Origin: an uncultured Selenomonadaceae bacterium
Lineage (GTDB): Bacteria; Bacillota; Negativicutes; Selenomonadales; Selenomonadaceae
Length of the DNA stretch: 10,928 bases
Assembly: GCA_905236665.1 (NCBI GenBank)
Contig: CAJONF010000112.1
Span: forward strand, 1-10,928
Direction of reading: 5' to 3'
Shown in pieces: positions 6,828-10,928 of this stretch. The notes beneath the pieces are model-generated. The model did not search any database, was not told where the DNA came from, and worked only from the letters and a program-made list of their open reading frames with translations. Made by a program: the position numbers and the translations under genes. How positions within the stretch are numbered: the stretch's first letter is position 1; each line of letters opens with the position of its first letter.

Positions 6828-6833
6828 ATAAGC

Positions 6834-8924
6834 TTGAAAGATTATAAAAGCGAATTTATCAGAAATGTAGCATTCTGCGGACATGGCCGCTCAGGCAAGA
6901 CCACGTTGCTTGAGGCGGCACTTTTCGACAGCGGCGCGACTACGCGTCTTGGCAATGTCGACAACGGCACCAGCGTTTTGGATTTTGAGCCGGAAGAAAC
7001 TAAGCGGCAAATGTCTATCAGCGCATCGCTGGCGGCGGTTGAGTGGAAAAAGAATTTTAAAATCAACGCTATTGACGTGCCCGGCTTCCCAGATTTTGTA
7101 GCAGAAATGCACGGAGCACTTGCCGCGGCTGATTCTGCTGTTATCGTTGTTAGTGCAAGCGCGGGCGTCGAAGTCGAAACGGAAAAGGCTTGGGCACTTG
7201 CTGAAAGTCTCAATTTGCCGCGTGCTTTCTTTATTACAAAAATGGATCGTGAACACGCTGACTTTGAAAAAGTTCTTGCTGACCTTAGAAATAAATTTGG
7301 CAACAGCGTCGTCCCCGTTCAAGTTCCCATCGGCAAAGAGGACAGCTTTAAAGGCGTCGTCGATTTGGTTAAAGCCTTCAGCAAAATTGCTAACGATGAT
7401 GAGCAAATTGACGCGGCGGCGGTTGCTGATGAAGTCGAAGATATGCGCGTGGAAATGCTTGACGCAGTCGCCGAATTCAACGAAGAATTGATGATGCAAT
7501 ATCTTGAGGGCGAAATCGAAGACTTGGACGAAAAAGAAATTTCCGAGGCTCTGGCAACCGGTATTCGCGAGGCAAAAGTTTTCCCAGTGTTCGTCGGCTC
7601 CGCGCTTAAAAATATCGGCGTGAAAAAATTCCTTAACAGCGTCGTTGAATTCTTCCCTGCACCGGACGCCAAAGACTACAGCGGCATTAATCCCAAGACT
7701 GATGAACTTGTCGAACGCAAAGTCACTGAACCTTTCAGCGGGCAAATTTTTAAAACGATGGTTGACCCGTTCGTCGGCAGAATGTCTTATGTTCGCGTAA
7801 TTAGCGGCGATATGAAAGGCGATGCAACCTATCAGCTTTTCGGCGAAAATTCGGAAGGGCAAGAACGTTTGAGCGGACTTTTCACCATGCAGGGTAAAAA
7901 ACAAATTCCTGTTGACATGGCGCACGCGGGCGATATCGTCGTTACGTCGAAACTTGCAAATGCTAAAACCGGCGATACCCTTTGTGAAAAATCCGCACCG
8001 ATTAAATACGAGCGCATTAAATATCCCGAACCTATGCTTGCAATGGCTGTAACTAGCGAGAAAAAAGGTGAGGAAGATAAAGTTTTCGGCGCAATAACTC
8101 GCCAGCAAGATGAAGACCCGACAATTATGCTTGTTAAAAATGCTGAAACTAAACAGACAATTTTAAAAGGCGTCGGCGAAGTGCATTTGGACATTTTGAG
8201 CGAAAAAATTCAGCGCAAATTCGGCGTGAAAATGGTTTTGGGTGAACCGCGTGTTGCTTATCGTGAAACTATTCGTAAACAGGTCGAAGTTCAAGGTAAG
8301 CACAAGAAACAATCCGGCGGTCACGGACAATATGGCGACGTTTGGTTGAGAATTGGTCCGAATAAAGACGCTAACCCCGAAGTAAACAACGGAAATGTTT
8401 GGTCAGAAAGTATTTTCGGCGGCAGTGTTCCACGTCAATATTTCCCCGCTGTAGAAAAAGGCACTCAGGAAACTTTAGCGGAAGGCGTTATCGCGGGCTA
8501 TCCCGTCGTCAATGTCAGCGTAAACCTCTTTGACGGTTCTTATCACGCGGTCGACAGCTCCGAAGCGGCGTTTAAAATGGCGACCTCCATTGCTATTAAA
8601 AAGGGTATTCTCTCCGCTGAACCGATTTTGCTTGAGCCGATTGACGAAATTACAGTCCTCACGCCCGAAAATTACATGGGCGACATTATCGGCAAGCTTA
8701 ATTCCAAACGCGGCAAAATCTTGGGCATGGATCCTAAAGGTAAGGGCATGACCGAAGTTAAAGCGTTGATTCCGTCCAGCGAGCTTTATAAATATGCAAC
8801 AGACCTCCGCTCACAGACTCAAGGCAGGGCGTCTTATTCGCTGAAATTCTCGCATTATGACCCAATGCCCGATAAATTGGCTGAAAAAATTATCGAAGAA
8901 CATAAAAACGCTCAAGAGAAGTAA
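6834..8924 (+). CDS. Elongation factor G-like translational GTPase (EF-G paralogue type)
   Basis: This 696-residue protein has the full EF-G layout: GTPase domain (about 1-280), domain II (about 290-390), domain III with GVGEVHLDIL near 447, domain IV with QSGGHGQYGDVWL near 492, and domain V from about 593 with ENYMGDIIGKLNSKRGK and ATDLRSQTQGRASYSLKFSHY. It should bind the ribosome like EF-G, which drives translocation and, with RRF, recycling. Its G-motifs differ from housekeeping EF-G: G1 is GHGRSGKT (16-23) instead of AHIDAGKT, switch I has KRQMSI instead of RGITI, G3 is DVPGFPDF with Phe85 where the catalytic His stands, and G4 is TKMD (135-138) instead of NKMD. It is better named EF-G-like than FusA. 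No rpsL, rpsG or tuf lies beside it, which also argues for a paralogue. The start is TTG with a strong ribosome binding site. Confidence 0.9.
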   Translation: MKDYKSEFIRNVAFCGHGRSGKTTLLEAALFDSGATTRLGNVDNGTSVLDFEPEETKRQMSISASLAAVEWKKNFKINAIDVPGFPDFVAEMHGALAAADSAVIVVSASAGVEVETEKAWALAESLNLPRAFFITKMDREHADFEKVLADLRNKFGNSVVPVQVPIGKEDSFKGVVDLVKAFSKIANDDEQIDAAAVADEVEDMRVEMLDAVAEFNEELMMQYLEGEIEDLDEKEISEALATGIREAKVFPVFVGSALKNIGVKKFLNSVVEFFPAPDAKDYSGINPKTDELVERKVTEPFSGQIFKTMVDPFVGRMSYVRVISGDMKGDATYQLFGENSEGQERLSGLFTMQGKKQIPVDMAHAGDIVVTSKLANAKTGDTLCEKSAPIKYERIKYPEPMLAMAVTSEKKGEEDKVFGAITRQQDEDPTIMLVKNAETKQTILKGVGEVHLDILSEKIQRKFGVKMVLGEPRVAYRETIRKQVEVQGKHKKQSGGHGQYGDVWLRIGPNKDANPEVNNGNVWSESIFGGSVPRQYFPAVEKGTQETLAEGVIAGYPVVNVSVNLFDGSYHAVDSSEAAFKMATSIAIKKGILSAEPILLEPIDEITVLTPENYMGDIIGKLNSKRGKILGMDPKGKGMTEVKALIPSSELYKYATDLRSQTQGRASYSLKFSHYDPMPDKLAEKIIEEHKNAQEK

Positions 8925-8925
8925 A

Positions 8926-8946
8926 TAGGAAGTAGGAACTAGGAAC
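8926..8946 (+). repeat. Three tandem heptamers TAGGAA(G/C)
   Basis: TAGGAAG, TAGGAAC and TAGGAAC stand head to tail between the EF-G-like stop codon and the terminator. Short tandem repeats like this can come from slippage. No function is evident from one site. Confidence 0.6.
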
Positions 8947-8950
8947 TAAA

Positions 8951-8983
8951 AAATCCCGTCAAAGTTTTGGCGGGATTATTTTT
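8951..8983. terminator. Bidirectional rho-independent terminator between the EF-G-like gene and queH
   Basis: AATCCCG (8952-8958) pairs with CGGGATT (8971-8977), and further pairs inside give a stem of about 11 base pairs. ATTTTTG follows on the plus strand and a run of six A (8948-8953) precedes it, so the minus-strand transcript also ends in U residues. The queH stop codon lies at the edge of the stem. It serves both convergent genes. Confidence 0.88.
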
Positions 8984-9581
8984 GTGCAAAAAATTTCTTT
9001 CGCGCCTTTTTTAGGTCGTTGCTGAATCTTTCTTCTTCGCTAAAAATACAGCCGCAATAATTTTGCCGATAAAGTCCCAGTTCTAAGCTTAAATCAATTC
9101 CTTCTTGCCAACCTGCGCGGAAATCTTCATAAAAAAATTTTACGCCGAATTTTTTTCCGAAATTCTCGGCGATTTTTTTCATCAGCTCGTGATTTTGGTG
9201 TTTACTATAAAAAAGTGTCGACGTAAAAATTTTAAAATCATTTTCAGCCGCAAATTTCGCCGTCTCACTCAGACGCCATGAATAACAAATGCCGCAACGT
9301 TTATGAAAACCGTCCGCAAATTGAATCGTATCCTGTTCATCAACGACGCTTAAAACTTTCGACAGATACCCCCGCAAACCGTAATGATTGTCCGAAAAAA
9401 ATTTTATTCCGACTTTTTCCGCGAATTCCCGCGCAGTTTTCAATCTTTTTCGCCATTCTTGGTGCGGGTGAATGTTCGGATTAAAAAAATAGCCGACCGG
9501 CTCAAAATTTTCTGCTCGTAATCGCTTTGTAGGGTAACATGAGCACGGTCCGCAACACATATGCATTAAAATTCTTTCCAT
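8976..9581 (-). CDS. queH: Epoxyqueuosine reductase QueH (DUF208 family)
   Basis: QueH performs the last step of queuosine tRNA modification, reducing epoxyqueuosine to queuosine at the wobble position of GUN-anticodon tRNAs; it is the non-homologous replacement of the cobalamin enzyme QueG. From the ATG at 9581 the product has 201 residues. Cysteine sets expected for its iron-sulfur cluster and metal site are present: MHMCCGPCSCYP near the start (Cys9, Cys10, Cys13, Cys15), KRCGICYSWR (Cys96, Cys99) and NYCGC near the C-terminus (Cys176, Cys178). GYFFNPNIHPHQEW is also typical. A GTG at 9608 would add nine residues that overlap the upstream gene; the ATG gives the family's usual N-terminus. 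It begins two bases after the stop of the 86-residue gene, so translation is probably coupled. No other queuosine gene is in the window. Confidence 0.93.
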   Translation of the reverse strand: MERILMHMCCGPCSCYPTKRLRAENFEPVGYFFNPNIHPHQEWRKRLKTAREFAEKVGIKFFSDNHYGLRGYLSKVLSVVDEQDTIQFADGFHKRCGICYSWRLSETAKFAAENDFKIFTSTLFYSKHQNHELMKKIAENFGKKFGVKFFYEDFRAGWQEGIDLSLELGLYRQNYCGCIFSEEERFSNDLKKARKKFFAQK

Positions 9582-9583
9582 TT

Positions 9584-9844
9584 TTAATAAATATGATACT
9601 CCTTCCACGGAATCTGATCTAAACGAATACTTTGCAAAAATTTTACAATGTCTTTTCGCCCGTAATAATGTGGCGTGCCGTTCGTGTCCTGCGACATTAA
9701 AATTATCGGCATATTTCTAAAAAATTGAGCTAAATGATGCCTAACTCGTATTGCTCGCGACGTATAATTCGTCACAGTGCGATTTACCACGACTATGGCG
9801 AAAGTTACTCCCTGTTCTATGATAACCGCTCCTTGAATTTTCAT
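9584..9844 (-). CDS. Small protein of unknown function upstream of queH (86 residues)
   Basis: I cannot assign a function. The 86-residue product has no signal peptide, no clear transmembrane helix and no cysteine. It reads as a compact alpha/beta protein: strand pair AVIIEQGVTFAIVVVN (6-21), a basic helix around SRAIRVRHHLAQFFRN (29-44), strand MPIILMSQD (45-53), then a GTPHYYGRKDIVKFLQSI loop-helix (56-73) and the end IPWKEYHIY. The pattern and the IPWKEY ending remind me of short conserved hypothetical proteins of anaerobic Firmicutes, but that is memory rather than a search result. It is likely real: it sits directly behind a consensus promoter, begins with ATG about 28 bases after the predicted transcript start, and its stop is two bases from the queH ATG. 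It is first in a two-gene operon with queH. Confidence 0.75.
   Translation of the reverse strand: MKIQGAVIIEQGVTFAIVVVNRTVTNYTSRAIRVRHHLAQFFRNMPIILMSQDTNGTPHYYGRKDIVKFLQSIRLDQIPWKEYHIY
9599..9604 (-). promoter_or_regulatory. Distant Shine-Dalgarno upstream of queH, inside the preceding gene
   Basis: AAGGAG on the minus strand lies within the last codons of the 86-residue gene, 17 bases before the queH ATG. That is farther than the usual 5-9 bases. Reinitiation after the upstream stop may therefore matter more than direct binding. Confidence 0.45.
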
Positions 9845-9878
9845 TTTTTCTCACTCGCCTTGCAGAATTTTCCTTTTG

Positions 9879-9907
9879 ATTATAAAATATTCCTATAAAA
9901 CTGTCAA
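9879..9907 (-). promoter_or_regulatory. Consensus sigma-70 promoter for the small-protein gene and queH
   Basis: On the minus strand TTGACA (9907 to 9902) is separated by exactly 17 bases from TATAAT (9884 to 9879). Both hexamers are perfect consensus. Transcription would start near 9872, leaving a leader of about 28 bases before the ATG at 9844. Confidence 0.85.
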
Positions 9908-9936
9908 AAGTGCCTCAAAAGGAGTGTCATGCGGCT

Positions 9937-10928
9937 ATGGAAAAATTTTTCACAGTGATTATCATGTTAGCGTTAATTTTTTTCAGCGGTTGCGGCAATT
10001 CCGAAACAACTTTGGACGAAAAAGAACTTTTAAACGTTTCTTATGACCCAACTCGCGAATTTTACGCCGAATACAATGAAAAATTTAAAATTCATTGGGA
10101 AAAAGAATTACACAAGGGTAAAGTTGTACTAATTCAATCTCATGGTGGCTCCGGCAAGCAGGCAAAAAGTGTTATTGACGGTGTTCAGGCTGATGTTGTA
10201 ACGCTCGCGCTGTCTTACGACGTAACCCAAATTAAAAACGCAGGTTTGATTCGCGGCGGGTGGCGAAAAAAATTTCCAGATAATTCTTCTCCATATACTT
10301 CGACGATTGTTTTCCTTGTTCGCAAGGATAATCCGAAAAATATTCGTGATTGGGATGATTTGGTGCGCGATGATGTTAAAATCGTCACACCAAATCCAAA
10401 GACTTCGGGCGGCGCGCAGTGGAATTACCTTGCCGCTTGGGAATTCGCCAAAAGAAAATTCAACGGCGACAAGAATCAAGTCCTTGCCTTTATGAAAAAA
10501 TTTTATGATAACGCAGCTCCGCTTGATGACGGTGCTCGCGGTTCAACCAAAAGATTTCAAAGTGGAATTAATGATGCGCTTATTGCCTGGGAAAATGAAG
10601 CTCTGCTCGCCAAAGAAAATTTTCCGGACGATTATGAAATTGTCATTCCGACTTTGAGTATACTTGCTGAGCCGTCCGTCGCCGTTGTCGATAAAGTTGT
10701 TGCCGTAAAGGGAAATCGCGAACTTGCTGAAGAGTATCTAAACTATCTTTATTCGCCTGTAGGGCAAGAAATCGCCGCAAAAAACTTTTATCGCCCGCGT
10801 AATAAAGAAATTTTAGCTAAATACGCCGAAATTTTTAAACCGCTAGAACTTTTTACTGTTGATGAGGCATTCGGCAGTTTAGTCAAAGCTCACGACGATC
10901 ATTTTGCCGACGGCGCGATTTTTGACCA
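9937..10928 (+). CDS. sbp: Sulfate ABC transporter substrate-binding lipoprotein (3' end outside window)
   Basis: This is the extracytoplasmic receptor of a sulfate/thiosulfate ABC importer, handing sulfate to CysT/CysW permeases and the CysA ATPase. The frame stays open to the window edge, giving 330 residues; comparison with E. coli Sbp suggests only a handful of residues are missing after GAIFD. A signal peptide with a lipobox (LALIFFSGC, lipidated Cys19) makes it a lipoprotein, unlike the soluble E. coli protein. Family signatures are clear: LNVSYDPTREFYAEYN (32-47), QSHGGSGKQA (67-76), ADVVTLALSYDV, SPYTSTIVFLVRKDNP, TPNPKTSGGAQWNYLAAW (151-168), DDGARGST (197-204), LIAWENEALL and LYSPVGQEIAAKNFYRPR. 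The start is ATG 9937, with AAGGAG (9919-9924) 12 bases upstream. Permease genes probably follow to the right. It is transcribed divergently from the queH operon. Confidence 0.95.
   Translation, partial: MEKFFTVIIMLALIFFSGCGNSETTLDEKELLNVSYDPTREFYAEYNEKFKIHWEKELHKGKVVLIQSHGGSGKQAKSVIDGVQADVVTLALSYDVTQIKNAGLIRGGWRKKFPDNSSPYTSTIVFLVRKDNPKNIRDWDDLVRDDVKIVTPNPKTSGGAQWNYLAAWEFAKRKFNGDKNQVLAFMKKFYDNAAPLDDGARGSTKRFQSGINDALIAWENEALLAKENFPDDYEIVIPTLSILAEPSVAVVDKVVAVKGNRELAEEYLNYLYSPVGQEIAAKNFYRPRNKEILAKYAEIFKPLELFTVDEAFGSLVKAHDDHFADGAIFD

Noticed and set aside
6891..8108. A 405-codon open frame on the minus strand opposite the EF-G-like gene
   Set aside because: It lies wholly antisense to a convincing EF-G-like protein, is rich in Phe, His and Asn as expected of a shadow frame, and shows no family motif or ribosome binding site. 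The open frame follows from the codon use of the real gene.
8952..8977. The AATCCCG...CGGGATT inverted repeat as a mobile-element end or attachment site
   Set aside because: It is followed by T-tracts in both directions and lies between two convergent genes, which a bidirectional terminator explains fully. No transposase, integrase or target duplication is present.
10129..10479. A 116-codon minus-strand frame near the right end
   Set aside because: It overlaps the sulfate-binding protein gene, whose plus-strand frame matches the Sbp family throughout.

Overview
The window looks like chromosomal DNA of a motile, anaerobic, Firmicutes-type bacterium. My best guess is the Negativicutes (Selenomonas-like). 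This rests on the flagellin C-terminus, strong GGAGG-type ribosome binding sites, nickel-hydrogenase maturation genes and a QueH-type (rather than QueG) epoxyqueuosine reductase. The taxon is an inference from remembered family features and no search was run. Almost all of the DNA is coding. No phage, transposon, CRISPR, tRNA or rRNA gene was found, and no gap without a gene exceeds about 100 bases.

Layout, left to right. (1) 1-1332 is the 3' part of a large flagellin gene whose start lies outside the window. A dCMP deaminase follows 13 bases later with its Shine-Dalgarno overlapping the flagellin stop, then a short Ppx/GppA phosphatase, then sucD (succinyl-CoA ligase alpha subunit) without sucC beside it. 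A likely terminator follows sucD. (2) 3799-6762 is a tight five-gene run: hypA, hypB, a HybD/HyaD-type hydrogenase maturation protease, hisA and hisF. HypA and HypB deliver nickel to the [NiFe]-hydrogenase large subunit and the protease then trims it, while HisA and HisF carry out consecutive steps of histidine synthesis. The two pathways are joined by ATGA start/stop overlaps. (3) 6834-8924 is a full-length EF-G-like translational GTPase with altered G-motifs, followed by a bidirectional terminator. (4) On the minus strand a consensus sigma-70 promoter drives a small conserved-looking protein of unknown function and queH. (5) Divergently, a sulfate-binding lipoprotein (sbp) runs off the right edge, only a few residues short of its expected end. 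It was found by reading the frame directly, because it has no stop inside the window.

Most of the window is ordinary conserved metabolism. The best leads for something less described are the 86-residue protein coupled to queH, the EF-G-like factor lacking the catalytic histidine, and the physical coupling of hydrogenase maturation to histidine synthesis. I do not see a clear new defence or mobile system.
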